Assembly: GCA_938017505.1 (NCBI GenBank)
Contig: CALIKV010000021.1
Location: forward strand, 1-48,910
Source: an uncultured Sulfolobales archaeon
Lineage (GTDB): Archaea; Thermoproteota; Thermoprotei_A; Sulfolobales; NBVN01
Direction: 5' to 3'
DNA length: 48,910 nt
The notes beneath the pieces were generated by a model. The model was not told the DNA's origin. It worked only from the letters and a program-made list of their open reading frames with translations, and searched no databases. Below are positions 25,679-33,922 of this stretch, piece after piece. The position numbers and the translations under genes were made by a program. Position 1 is the first letter of the stretch. Each line of letters opens with the position of its first letter.

Positions 25679-25913
25679 CGCTATAACGGCGCCTCTGTTC
25701 TTCGCCAGCAATGCCCTCTACCCGATAGACGTAGTGCCTAATGTCATTAAGTACGTTTCGCTAGTCAACCCGCTTACCTACACGGTCTCGGCACTACGTA
25801 AATTACTGGTGAATAGCTCGTACGACATAACGCAGGAACTCCTAGTTGTGGCGATTTTCACTGTGCTGGCGTTAGGAGCCTCTGTCAAGAGCCTTAGGAG
25901 AATTATCGAGTGA
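25657..25913 (+). pseudogene. ABC-2 type permease, C-terminal part
   Basis: In frame, RFMGIIGAITAPLFFASNAL then YPIDVVPNVIKYVSLVNPLT and TVSALRKLLV, followed by a last helix (LLVVAIFTVLALGASV). This is the standard C-terminal half of DrrB-like ABC-2 permeases, ending SLRRIIE. A TAG lies in frame directly before the RF codons, and the upstream KTRE-like sequence has lost two bases. ATG 25665 could start an 82-residue piece but no complete permease exists. The N-terminal half lies at 22936-23322 on the other strand. Confidence 0.8.
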
Positions 25914-25960
25914 GGCTTCTTTAAATTTCAGCTAAGCGATAGTTAACCTGGGCATTACGG

Positions 25961-26611
25961 GTGAGCAGCATCGACACGTCGCGTGAGTGGATTGTAGGGC
26001 TGGTCAGGGCCTCTAAATACCTGACGCTATCGAGTCTATTGTTGAATCTATCCTTGTTATGGGCTCTTGCATGCCTGCTGAGCGGCTTAGTGAATGTCCT
26101 AACTCCTCAAAACACGTTTGAGGAGCTCCAACGTAGAATAGCTATCCTGATGTTGAACCCGCAACTGCAGGTAGCGGTGCTCGGAGTAGTTGTCGGGTTC
26201 CTTGTAGGCCTTTACGCCATCTTCGCTGAATTAATACCTTCGCTTAAGGAGCTGGAGGGTTATGTTGAGAGTCTCCGCACATCCCTAGCCCTTGCCTCCA
26301 TCGGTCTCATACTGACTGTGGCGCTCTTAGCAGTGCCTATGTCGCTATCCCCCTTCCTCTACTTCACGTCAACTAATCCAGCCCTATACCTCGTTCTCTC
26401 AGCACTGCCTCTGGGAAGCCTAATCACGTACTTCATCAGCTACTTAGGCTTCTTACTCACGTACGTTAAGCTCGGCGCCTTTACAGGTAGGTCAGGCTTC
26501 ACAGCGGTTGGGGTCTTACTGCTCCTCTCAACCTTCATAACGCCCATGGGGTTCATAGCCTGGCTCATCTCCTTCATCACTGCACGAGATCTCGTTAAGA
26601 GCTCGTCTTGA
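25961..26611 (+). CDS. Polytopic membrane protein of unknown function
   Basis: The 216-residue product has about five hydrophobic segments: about 20-45, 65-90, 105-128, 135-160 and 180-205. It ends in a short polar tail LVKSSS and resembles the loosely defined archaeal DUF973-like membrane proteins, though this is not certain. GTG 25961 follows a TATA-like TTTAAATTT near 25920. It begins just right of the rearranged segment and is intact. Confidence 0.6.
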   Translation: MSSIDTSREWIVGLVRASKYLTLSSLLLNLSLLWALACLLSGLVNVLTPQNTFEELQRRIAILMLNPQLQVAVLGVVVGFLVGLYAIFAELIPSLKELEGYVESLRTSLALASIGLILTVALLAVPMSLSPFLYFTSTNPALYLVLSALPLGSLITYFISYLGFLLTYVKLGAFTGRSGFTAVGVLLLLSTFITPMGFIAWLISFITARDLVKSSS

Positions 26612-26632
26612 GCCCTTCATCGAGGTTAAAGC

Positions 26633-26639
26633 TTTTAAA
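26633..26639 (+). promoter_or_regulatory. TATA box of the BtuFCD/FecBCD-type operon
   Basis: TTTTAAA lies 31-37 bases before ATG 26670, consistent with a very short leader. Confidence 0.5.
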
Positions 26640-26669
26640 CCCCTTTGAACTATTGGATAGGGTATCCAA

Positions 26670-27884
26670 ATGAGCATCTCTCGTGTTTACACGGTGTTCC
26701 TCGCAACGGCTTTGTTACTTAGCATTACGGCAGTAGCGATTAGTTACGTGTTGATAGGTGAGATCAGAGAAGGTCTCTTGACTCAGGGTAGGATGTTAAG
26801 CAGTCTTCAAAGCGATTTCTCTGAGCTTCGGGACAGGATCAGCCTACTTGGCACAGAAATGGAGAGCTTAAGGGTTCTCGCAGAGGAGTTGGGTCTTAAA
26901 TACAGTGAGTTGAGTGAGGGGTTGGGAGGGGTTAGGTATCCCTTTATGTTGACGGACAGTACTGGGAGAACCGTGTTCATTAGGCACGAGCCGGTAAGGG
27001 TTGTTTCAGTGGGTCCAGCGATAACCGAGATATTGTTCGCCATCGGCGTTGGCGACAGAGTGGTCGGCGTTGACAGGTTCTCGAATCACCCCCCAGCACT
27101 TAACGAGTTGATCAACAACGGAACTATCAAGCTCGTCGGCGATGCCTTCACCCTCAACGTGGAACTGGTGGTTAGTCTGAGGCCGGACGTGGTCTTCCTC
27201 ACGTACTCAGCACAGCTTGAGAAATACGTTAAGACCCTGTCAGATCTCGGCGTGACCGTCTACGTAATCAAGGTCGATGAGATGAGTGATGCTTATAACG
27301 CGGTACTAGCTCTCGGTCTCGTGATGAATAGGGTTGAGGAATCGTTGAAGTTAGTTGAGGAGATAGCGGATAGGGTGGTAGAGACCTACATGACTGTTAA
27401 TGCTTATCTCAACGAGACGGGGAGCAGTAAAGCGAGTGTCTACTGGGAGGTGTTTCCTGACTACTGGACTTTAGGAGGCAATGCCTTCCAGAACGACCTC
27501 GTGGAGTATGCCGGTGGGGTGAACGTATTCGTCAATACCTCCATGACGTGGTTCACGGCAAGCCCTGAATCGGTAATCGATCTGAATCCCTCGGTAATTC
27601 TCATCAGCTATAGCTACGGTGTCTTCGGATCCTATCAAGACTTAATAGACAGAATCTCCTCGAGGCCTGGGTGGGGAGGTATTGCTGCCGTCAGGGATGG
27701 CAGGGTTTACGTCGTTGGAGGGATTGTAGAAGACGTTCTGTCACGCCCTGGTCCTAGGGTAGCTCTAGGTGTCGAGATCCTAGCTAGGGTGCTTTACCCC
27801 GAGGCATTCAACTTAACTCAAGTCCCTCACTTCATCGACGACGAGGTCTTGACTGCATGGGGGCTTCCTCAAGCGCGTGGTTAG
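26670..27884 (+). CDS. ABC transporter substrate-binding protein (cobalamin/Fe3+-siderophore type)
   Basis: This 404-residue membrane-tethered binding protein has an N-terminal signal-anchor helix (about 9-30), then a predicted coiled coil (about 32-80, LLTQGRMLSSLQSDFSELRD) that stalks it off the membrane. The class III binding fold starts near residue 92 (FMLTDSTGRTVFIRHEPVRV) with VVSVGPAITEILFAIGVGDRV, LVVSLRPDVVFLTY and a SRPGWGGIAAVRDGRVYVV block near the end. Such proteins bind B12, haem or Fe-siderophores; the ligand is not evident. First gene of an operon with permease and ATPase. The permease GTG alternative overlaps its stop. Confidence 0.85.
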   Translation: MSISRVYTVFLATALLLSITAVAISYVLIGEIREGLLTQGRMLSSLQSDFSELRDRISLLGTEMESLRVLAEELGLKYSELSEGLGGVRYPFMLTDSTGRTVFIRHEPVRVVSVGPAITEILFAIGVGDRVVGVDRFSNHPPALNELINNGTIKLVGDAFTLNVELVVSLRPDVVFLTYSAQLEKYVKTLSDLGVTVYVIKVDEMSDAYNAVLALGLVMNRVEESLKLVEEIADRVVETYMTVNAYLNETGSSKASVYWEVFPDYWTLGGNAFQNDLVEYAGGVNVFVNTSMTWFTASPESVIDLNPSVILISYSYGVFGSYQDLIDRISSRPGWGGIAAVRDGRVYVVGGIVEDVLSRPGPRVALGVEILARVLYPEAFNLTQVPHFIDDEVLTAWGLPQARG

Positions 27885-27897
27885 CGACGGGGGTCTT

Positions 27898-28938
27898 ATG
27901 AGCTCGCTGGACCTCTTTATTAAGCGACGGAGGAAGAGATTCCTCATTGCGTTCACTCTAATCACGTCAGTCCTGCTAATCGTTTTCCTCGCGCATTTGA
28001 GTCTTGGATATAGGTTTCTGAACCCTCTGGAAGTCTTTGTGGAGGGAGTCGCTCAGGTGATTTCACGTAATTTAGGTGTGGAGGGGTACAGACTACTCAG
28101 GGCTTTAACGGCTGTAGTGGTCGGCGCTACACTAGCTTTATCAGGGTGCTTAATGCAGGTGACTACTAAAAATCCGCTGGCAGACCCTTACATTTTAGGG
28201 GTCTCCTCAGGCGCTCTTTTCATGGTCGTCCTCTCCTTCATGTTCGCTCAGCCCACTGCTCATCCGTTAGCGATAGCTCTCAGAACCCTCACGGCGTCCT
28301 CAGGAGGCATGCTAGCTTATCTACTGACGATGTTCATAGCCTCTAAAGCCGGAACAACCCCCACCTCAGTGCTCCTAGCGGGCGTTGCCGTGGGGACTTT
28401 CTTTTACTCAGCGTCGCTCCTGCCGCAGTACGTTATGTTCCAAGACATACATAAACTGATCGCGTGGAGTATGGGGTCCTTCGTGAGTCCCTCGCCGGAA
28501 GCCCTTGTACCGCTCATCGTAGTTTCAGCCGCTGCCCTGATTTACATATACCTCGTACGATCACCCCTGAATAACCTCCAGATAAGCGATGATTTCGTGA
28601 GGCAGACTGGATATAACCCGATGAACCTGCGGAGATGCTTAACTTTCTTAGCTTCGTTGCTTGCTTCAGTGAGCGTTGCTTGGTTCGGGGTCATAGGGTT
28701 TGTTGGGTTGGCTGCTCCCCACATCTCCAGACGAGTCCTCGGAACTAGCGGGTTAGTTTACGTGCTTCCTACATCGTTAGTCCTGGGTTCTCTCATCCTA
28801 ACCGCCTCAGACCTGATCGGTAAGACCTTAGTACCGCCTGTCGAGATACCTGTTAACGTGATTGCCTCCATGATAGGAGCTCCCACACTAGCGCTAGCGA
28901 TAGTCGAGTTGAAGAGGTATGGCGGTGGAGGTTCGTAA
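27898..28938 (+). CDS. ABC transporter permease, FecCD/BtuC family
   Basis: A roughly 346-residue membrane protein with about ten helices and family motifs: LRALTAVVVGATLALSGCLM, TKNPLADPYILGVSSGA, SVAWFGVIGFVGLAAPHISR, then a DLIGKTLVPPVEIPVNVIAS end. It imports B12 or iron chelates with the binding protein before it and the ATPase after it. ATG 27898 has GGGGGT upstream; GTG 27877, overlapping the previous stop, would add seven residues. It overlaps the ATPase gene by 20 bases. Confidence 0.9.
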   Translation: MSSLDLFIKRRRKRFLIAFTLITSVLLIVFLAHLSLGYRFLNPLEVFVEGVAQVISRNLGVEGYRLLRALTAVVVGATLALSGCLMQVTTKNPLADPYILGVSSGALFMVVLSFMFAQPTAHPLAIALRTLTASSGGMLAYLLTMFIASKAGTTPTSVLLAGVAVGTFFYSASLLPQYVMFQDIHKLIAWSMGSFVSPSPEALVPLIVVSAAALIYIYLVRSPLNNLQISDDFVRQTGYNPMNLRRCLTFLASLLASVSVAWFGVIGFVGLAAPHISRRVLGTSGLVYVLPTSLVLGSLILTASDLIGKTLVPPVEIPVNVIASMIGAPTLALAIVELKRYGGGGS

Positions 28939-29650
28939 TCTAAGCGTGTCATACGGAGGTGCCCAGATCCTTAAGGGCATCAACCTCAGGCTAGGTGCAG
29001 GTTTAACAGCAGTGATAGGCCCTAACGGCGCTGGGAAGACGACCCTGTTAAAGGCTATTTCGGGACTAGTAGGTTTTAAAGGGATCGTCAAACTCTTCGA
29101 TAGGGAGTTAGACTCTCTAGATCAGGCTGAGAGAGTTAGATTAGTTACCTACATACCACCGATAGTGGAGGCGCTGCCGGACGTGACTGTCGGTGATCTG
29201 GTCTTAAGTGACTCGATGGTCGACCACGGATTACTGCCCAAGTACGTTGAGATCCTCCAGTTACATACCTTGCTCACCAGGAAACTGAGCCTAGTGAGTA
29301 GCGGTGAGTTAAGCAGAGCACTACTCGCTAGGGGACTATCAAGGAACTCAAGGGTAATAGCTCTGGACGAGCCGCTCTCGCACGTGGACGTGAGGTTCCA
29401 ACTCATACTGCTGAAGCACCTGAGGACTCTAAGTCAAGAAGGTAGAGTTATCCTGATCGCATCCAATCAATTGACCCCCCTGCTAAGTCAAGTTGATTAC
29501 GTCGTAGCTGTTAATGGAGGTGAGGTCGCGTTCTTCGGAAGCGTCGCAGATCTCCTCAAGACAGACACCTTGAGCAGGATTTACGGGGTCAGGTTCGAAG
29601 TCGTTAGGGTGGGTGATTTCACAGACTTAATACCTGTGGAGCCTTCTTAG
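28919..29650 (+). CDS. ABC transporter ATP-binding protein of the BtuD/FecE type, with altered Q- and H-loops
   Basis: A 243-residue ATPase. Walker A is GPNGAGKT (34-41), the signature region is SSGELSRALLARGL (127-140) and Walker B is VIALDEP (146-152), with D-loop SHVD. Where BtuD-like proteins have the Q-loop glutamine, this reads TYIPPI (Pro80/81). Where the H-loop histidine is expected it reads IASNQLTP (Asn183/Gln184). The frame is intact and the gene is the last of the import operon (20-base overlap with the permease), so it is probably made. It may hydrolyse ATP slowly or by a modified mechanism. Confidence 0.85.
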   Translation: MAVEVRNLSVSYGGAQILKGINLRLGAGLTAVIGPNGAGKTTLLKAISGLVGFKGIVKLFDRELDSLDQAERVRLVTYIPPIVEALPDVTVGDLVLSDSMVDHGLLPKYVEILQLHTLLTRKLSLVSSGELSRALLARGLSRNSRVIALDEPLSHVDVRFQLILLKHLRTLSQEGRVILIASNQLTPLLSQVDYVVAVNGGEVAFFGSVADLLKTDTLSRIYGVRFEVVRVGDFTDLIPVEPS

Positions 29651-29695
29651 GCCATCATATGCTTGAGTTTCTGTGAAGGACTGACCGGATCACCA

Positions 29696-29755
29696 GCCAG
29701 TGGCTCGCCCGTTAAGCGGATAGAGTGAAAGCGAGTGTTTCAAGCACTCACTGGC
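29696..29755. repeat. Nested inverted repeats in the btu-type/tdk intergenic region
   Basis: GCCAGTG (29696-29702) pairs with CACTGGC (29749-29755). Inside, GAGTG (29733-29737) pairs with CACTC (29745-29749), the two right arms sharing one base so only one can form fully. It may be the 3' end structure of the transporter mRNA. No tRNA or known RNA is recognised in 29651-29877. Confidence 0.3.
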
Positions 29756-29877
29756 GATGAAGGGTGAGAACTGATGCAGAAACCCTAAACTAATGAACCG
29801 CTCTGAAGGGGTTAGGGTAATCAAGCCGCTGCTTTAGGTATTTTACCCTGTGATGAGTCTTTAATTATGGGTAGTGT

Positions 29878-30477
29878 TTGGCGGCTTCCGGTCTCTACGT
29901 GATAACAGGCCCTATGTTCGCTGGCAAGACCACTGAGCTCCTCAGGATACTCAATAAATACAGGATCGCCGGGTACAGGACCCTATTAGTTAAGCCGAGC
30001 ATTGATGAGAGGTACTCATCAAGAGAAGTTGTCAGTCATGATGGAATAAGAATGGAGGCCCTCGTGATCGAGCCTACTCTAAGTGATTTAGTAAGGGTCT
30101 CTGAGGTCCTGCACTCTCACGACGTAATAGGCTTTGACGAGTTCCAGTTCTTCGAGTATAACAGGGGGTTAGTCGACTTCATCCTGGAGTTAAGTGATGA
30201 GAGGACTACCTATGTGGCATCTCTGAACCTGGACTTCAGGGGGGAGCCCTGGGAGATCGTTAAGGAGCTCCTGCCTTACGCGGACGAAATACAGACACTC
30301 TACGCCGTGTGCACATATGTCGATCCCGAGACCGGCAGGAAGTGTGGCAAGCCAGCCAGCAGAACGCAGAGGTTAATAGACGGTAAGCCAGCGCCGTACG
30401 AGAGTCCTAGGATACTTGTCGGTGGTAAGGAGAGCTACGAGGCTAGATGCAGGAAGCACCACTTCATCATTAAGTGA
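29878..30477 (+). CDS. tdk: Thymidine kinase (type II)
   Basis: Phosphorylates thymidine to dTMP in the salvage pathway. The 199-residue protein has P-loop TGPMFAGKTTELLR (about 10-23), the Walker B-like DVIGFDEFQFF (about 82-92), the ASLNLDFRGEPW segment (about 113-124) and the lasso zinc site. The zinc site has cysteines in AVCTYVDPETGRKCGKP and a later Cys/His pair in ARCRKHH. The only in-frame start is TTG 29878, since a TAG lies six bases before it. The length is typical. Confidence 0.95.
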   Translation: MAASGLYVITGPMFAGKTTELLRILNKYRIAGYRTLLVKPSIDERYSSREVVSHDGIRMEALVIEPTLSDLVRVSEVLHSHDVIGFDEFQFFEYNRGLVDFILELSDERTTYVASLNLDFRGEPWEIVKELLPYADEIQTLYAVCTYVDPETGRKCGKPASRTQRLIDGKPAPYESPRILVGGKESYEARCRKHHFIIK

Positions 30478-30585
30478 TAACTAGAGGCGTGGTTGGGATT
30501 AACCTAACCCTGGTGAGAGAGAAATAGTTAAGGGTTCCTCAGACCTGAGTATAGAAGATGTGGAGATCTTAAAAAATTGTTGTAC

Positions 30586-31698
30586 TCATGCCTTAGCCCA
30601 GAACTCCTTATTCCATTCTGGCTTGAGCAACCTGACTACACCGATCGTAACTACAGGTATGAAGTAAACCCCGAAGAAGACCCAGGCCATAGTGCCGTAG
30701 CCTTGAGCTACGAGATATACTAGACCTGCTTGAGCCGTGACTATGGATACGGCGAGTATGGCCAGGGAGAGCAACGCCTCACTCCTCCTGTTAAGAGCCT
30801 TACCGCGTAACTTCAGCTGCGCATCAACCCTTCTGATAATGGCGTAAACCATTCCTAGAGCCGTCTCCACTAAGGTGTAGAAGATCCAGAACACATATAT
30901 AACTACAATCCAGCCAGCTCCTAGGCTCTTAAGTATCTCATACCAAGGTGCTGTCATCCCGATTACTTCTGGATAGTAGGCCATGAAGCACAGCCATATG
31001 ACTGTCGCAGCGCCATAGACGAGCGCTACGGTCAGCACCGTAGCTATGAGGGATTCAGTCCTCCCCTTATACCTGTCAACGGATTGGAGAGCAGGCATCA
31101 CAACACATAGGTTGTAGAGCGTGTACTTAAAGCCGTCCACAATAGCTTCAGATGTTGTTCCTTGAGAGAGCCCAGCAGCTAAATTGGTCAGGCTCACGCC
31201 ACCCTTAAGCGCTAACACGTAAGCCCATATAACGAAGTACATTACATAAAGCCCTATCGTACCCACAACCCAGTACGCCTCAATCACCTTTCGTCCGAAG
31301 AAGTGGAGTAGAGCCACAAGCGCTATAGCTAAAGCGGCTGATAACCAGAAGGGGATCCCCGCTATATCTGACAACATAAACCCGGCCGCGGCACCGACTA
31401 CCGCTATCACGATCCATGCAAGGAGTATGAAAGCGATATCAAATAACCACCAGAACTTCCACAGGAATTGTTTAGTCCAGGTCATGTAATCGTACGCTTT
31501 AAAAATCCTAGCTACCTCGAACGAAGGCACTAGGGCTATAACTAGAATTATAGCTGAGGTGAGGATAGATACCCAGGCGAGAGAGCCGTACTTCACAATG
31601 AACTCAACAATCTCTCTGCCAGTACCGAAGCCGCCGCCAATCCACACACTCTGAAGTATCACCGCGGTTATGGCGGCATAGGCAACCCTCTTCCACAT
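30586..31698 (-). CDS. YkvI-like integral membrane transporter (COG3949-type)
   Basis: A 370-residue protein with about ten membrane helices. It opens with AVILQSVWIGGGFGTGREIV then EFIVKYGS, the glycine-rich first helix typical of the YkvI group in the LeuT-fold APC superfamily. A VVGAAAGFMLSDIAG segment and a YTLYNLCVVMPALQ helix follow. Substrate unknown; amino acids are plausible given relatives. A strong TATA box lies on the minus strand at 31748-31755 and drives it divergently from the YhdT/PanF-type pair. The tail is polar (KPEWNKEFWAKA). Confidence 0.8.
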   Translation of the reverse strand: MWKRVAYAAITAVILQSVWIGGGFGTGREIVEFIVKYGSLAWVSILTSAIILVIALVPSFEVARIFKAYDYMTWTKQFLWKFWWLFDIAFILLAWIVIAVVGAAAGFMLSDIAGIPFWLSAALAIALVALLHFFGRKVIEAYWVVGTIGLYVMYFVIWAYVLALKGGVSLTNLAAGLSQGTTSEAIVDGFKYTLYNLCVVMPALQSVDRYKGRTESLIATVLTVALVYGAATVIWLCFMAYYPEVIGMTAPWYEILKSLGAGWIVVIYVFWIFYTLVETALGMVYAIIRRVDAQLKLRGKALNRRSEALLSLAILAVSIVTAQAGLVYLVAQGYGTMAWVFFGVYFIPVVTIGVVRLLKPEWNKEFWAKA

Positions 31699-31747
31699 CG
31701 AGATCGTGCCACTTATAGAGAGTCACCAGGAATATGACGCTTTAAGG

Positions 31748-31755
31748 TATATAAA
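31748..31755 (-). promoter_or_regulatory. TATA box of the YkvI-like gene
   Basis: TTTATATA on the minus strand (TATATAAA on the plus), about 50 bases before the ATG at 31698. The 276-base intergenic region 31699-31974 is AT-rich and holds this and the divergent promoter; no gene is seen in it. Confidence 0.6.
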
Positions 31756-31943
31756 CTTTACCATAGCTGTTCTAGTGCCAGTACTACATAATTCTCATAA
31801 AATTACTTACTTTAGGACACTTAATTTTTGATTTTTCATGTAATCTTTCATAAAGGAAAACAATCGTTTCTCGTGATGTGGTTATGTACTAATTATTATA
31901 GCATTAATCCTTAACGGGAATAGACTTGTGATGAGTCAAAAAG

Positions 31944-31951
31944 TTTAAATA
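31944..31951 (+). promoter_or_regulatory. TATA box of the YhdT/symporter pair
   Basis: TTTAAATA preceded by the BRE-like CAAAAAG. It lies 24-31 bases before GTG 31975, indicating a leaderless transcript. Confidence 0.6.
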
Positions 31952-31974
31952 CCTCGGACAACATAAGTATTGAG

Positions 31975-32259
31975 GTGATTAAGTCTACGGCTTCCCACGT
32001 CGAGGAAGATCCTAGACTTAAGAGAGCTACTAAGGAGTTCATGACCATGCTCTTAGCGGGCTTCATCCTGTACACTATTGCTTACTGGTCTTTACTGCTG
32101 ACTTACGGGTCTAGCCCAAGAGCGCTGATAGGCGGTCTCCCGTGGTGGTTCTGTACTCTCTTCATCTCGTTGACATTCTGTGTGATAGTGTTGGTGGTGA
32201 CGTACTTCATGAAGGAAGAGCCTCTAGATCCTTGGATTGAGGTGAAGAGCGGTGAGTGA
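31975..32259 (+). CDS. YhdT-like small membrane subunit of a sodium symporter
   Basis: The 94-residue protein has a polar N terminus, two membrane helices (about 24-44, FMTMLLAGFILYTIAYW; and about 57-80, GLPWWFCTLFISLTFCVIVL) and an acidic tail. Size, the GLPWWF motif between helices and the position directly before an SSS symporter match the YhdT family, which accompanies PanF-type symporters. GTG 31975 is supported by the promoter. The stop overlaps the symporter start by eight bases. Confidence 0.75.
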   Translation: MIKSTASHVEEDPRLKRATKEFMTMLLAGFILYTIAYWSLLLTYGSSPRALIGGLPWWFCTLFISLTFCVIVLVVTYFMKEEPLDPWIEVKSGE

Positions 32260-33766
32260 AGTAATATCGCTGGAGGAAAGAATCTCCGTTATAACGGTCT
32301 TTACCATTTACCTAGCTCTAATGACAGCCATAGGGCTTTACTCACGCAGGGTTTTAAAGAAGACACCCGTTGATAGATTCGTTGAGGAGTTCTACGTTGC
32401 AGGGAGGGGTTTGGGCGCCGCTGTTGTAGCTTTCATAGTGGCGGCTGGCTTATGCAGTGTAGGGACGTTCGTCGGGGGTCCAGGACTTGCCTGGTCGTTA
32501 GGGCTGCCCTGGGCCTCGTTAATGGGGGTTCAGATATTCATGAATTTCTACGTGTTGTACGGGCTCGGTAAGAAGATAGGCATTGTTGCCAGGCGCATAA
32601 AAGCTGTGAGTTTCGGGGATTTGCTCTTTGAGAGGTATGAGAAGAGTAAGTTAGTTGCACTCCTCTACGCTATAACGATACTAGTGTTCTACACGGCTTA
32701 CTGCTCCTCACAGTTCGTCGGGTCTACGAGGGTTTTCGAGGTTATGACCGGTTGGCCCTACATGGTGGCTTTAGTTCTCGTGGGGATCGTAACGGTGTTC
32801 TACGCCGTCATCGGAGGTATGCGTGGCGTTGGGTTGACTTTGGTTATTCAGGGCTTCTTCATGACGCTAGCATACGCCCTGTTGATCGCCGGTGTCTGGA
32901 GCAGGGCTTTAGCCGACTACGGTAGCCTGGCTGGTATCAACGAGGCCCTCATCAAGACTGCTGGTGAAAGCTTTATGAACGCGTTCAGGCTGCCTGTAGC
33001 GTGGGTGGCGTCACAGTGGATCATATTTAATATGGGAATACTAGCCCTGCCGCACGGTTTAATAGCCGCCCTATCTTACAGGAGCGTTAAGGCAATGAAG
33101 CGGGCGATATACATAGGTGTGCCTATAGTTACGTTCTGGACTTTCGGGATATGGGTTGCTCTCGTTGGGAGGATATACTTCCCTACCCTACCTGTTGCTG
33201 ACCGCATTAATCCGATGCTGGCGATGACTTTCTTGCCGGCAGGTCTAGGGGGCCTGGTCTTCGCTGGCATTATATCTGCGGCCATGTCAACGATAGCGAC
33301 GATGCTCATCCTCATGAGTTCCTCACTTCTCCGGCACATCTACGTCCTCTTCGTGAAGCCTGAAGCAACTCCTCAGGAATTAAAGAAAGTCTCGCTATGG
33401 TGCACCGTAACGATAGGGGTTGTTGCATTCTTCCTAGCCATCGCCGCGCCGCCAGCTCTAGAGTACATAATTATAATGGCAATTGGAGGCTCGATGTCAG
33501 CGCTTTTCTGGCCTATAGTCGGGCTCTTCTGGCGTAGAGCTAATAAGTACGGGGCTGTAGCTGCCATGACGGTTGGTCTCGTCACATACGCCGTTGACAG
33601 GCTCAAGCTAGTGCCGCTCTCGACAATGCTATTCTACGGCAGTGACCCGGTGATCCCCGGCATGGTGTTCTCGCTAATAGCGTTCCTCATCGTGACGTAC
33701 TTAACGCCCCCACCGTCGCAAAAGGTCATACAATTATTCTGGGGTGCAAAACCTCCTGAGGAATGA
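32252..33766 (+). CDS. Sodium:solute symporter, PanF-like
   Basis: A full-length SSS-family protein of 504 residues with about 13 helices. Marks are FYVAGRGLGAAVVAFIVAAG near the N terminus, AGLCSVGTFVGGPGLAWSLG, VFYAVIGGMRGVGLTLVIQG, and the sodium-site helix AGIISAAMSTIATMLILMSS. Together with the YhdT-like chain it resembles pantothenate permease, but substrates in archaea are not settled, so no symbol is given. GTG 32252 lies inside the end of the small subunit gene. A T7 run at 33847-33853 in the 3' region is a likely terminator; 33767-33922 has no gene. Confidence 0.85.
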   Translation: MSEVISLEERISVITVFTIYLALMTAIGLYSRRVLKKTPVDRFVEEFYVAGRGLGAAVVAFIVAAGLCSVGTFVGGPGLAWSLGLPWASLMGVQIFMNFYVLYGLGKKIGIVARRIKAVSFGDLLFERYEKSKLVALLYAITILVFYTAYCSSQFVGSTRVFEVMTGWPYMVALVLVGIVTVFYAVIGGMRGVGLTLVIQGFFMTLAYALLIAGVWSRALADYGSLAGINEALIKTAGESFMNAFRLPVAWVASQWIIFNMGILALPHGLIAALSYRSVKAMKRAIYIGVPIVTFWTFGIWVALVGRIYFPTLPVADRINPMLAMTFLPAGLGGLVFAGIISAAMSTIATMLILMSSSLLRHIYVLFVKPEATPQELKKVSLWCTVTIGVVAFFLAIAAPPALEYIIIMAIGGSMSALFWPIVGLFWRRANKYGAVAAMTVGLVTYAVDRLKLVPLSTMLFYGSDPVIPGMVFSLIAFLIVTYLTPPPSQKVIQLFWGAKPPEE

Positions 33767-33846
33767 TAATGTGAACAGTCGCTAGGAGACCACTACATAA
33801 CTATTTATAGATTACAGAAAGTGGAAACGATCCCTGGGTTGAACTG

Positions 33847-33853
33847 TTTTTTT
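33847..33853 (+). terminator. Poly-T run after the symporter gene
   Basis: Seven T residues, 80 bases after the stop, in a stretch otherwise free of features. Archaeal polymerase commonly terminates at such runs. The convergent aldolase gene ends 70 bases further on. Confidence 0.35.
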
Positions 33854-33922
33854 ATGTAACGCTAAACTAGGTCTCCCTACTTTTAAGCCACGCTACTAGA
33901 GTCCTAAAAGGTTAGGGTCTCG

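Noticed and set aside
22930-25680. Active invertible (phase-variable) switch
   Set aside because: No recombinase gene lies in or beside the segment, and nonsense and missing middle sequence mean inversion would not restore a working transporter.
29750-29820. C/D box sRNA-like GATGA and CTGA boxes before the thymidine kinase gene
   Set aside because: The boxes are present but the spacing between C' and D is only about five bases, too short for a guide.
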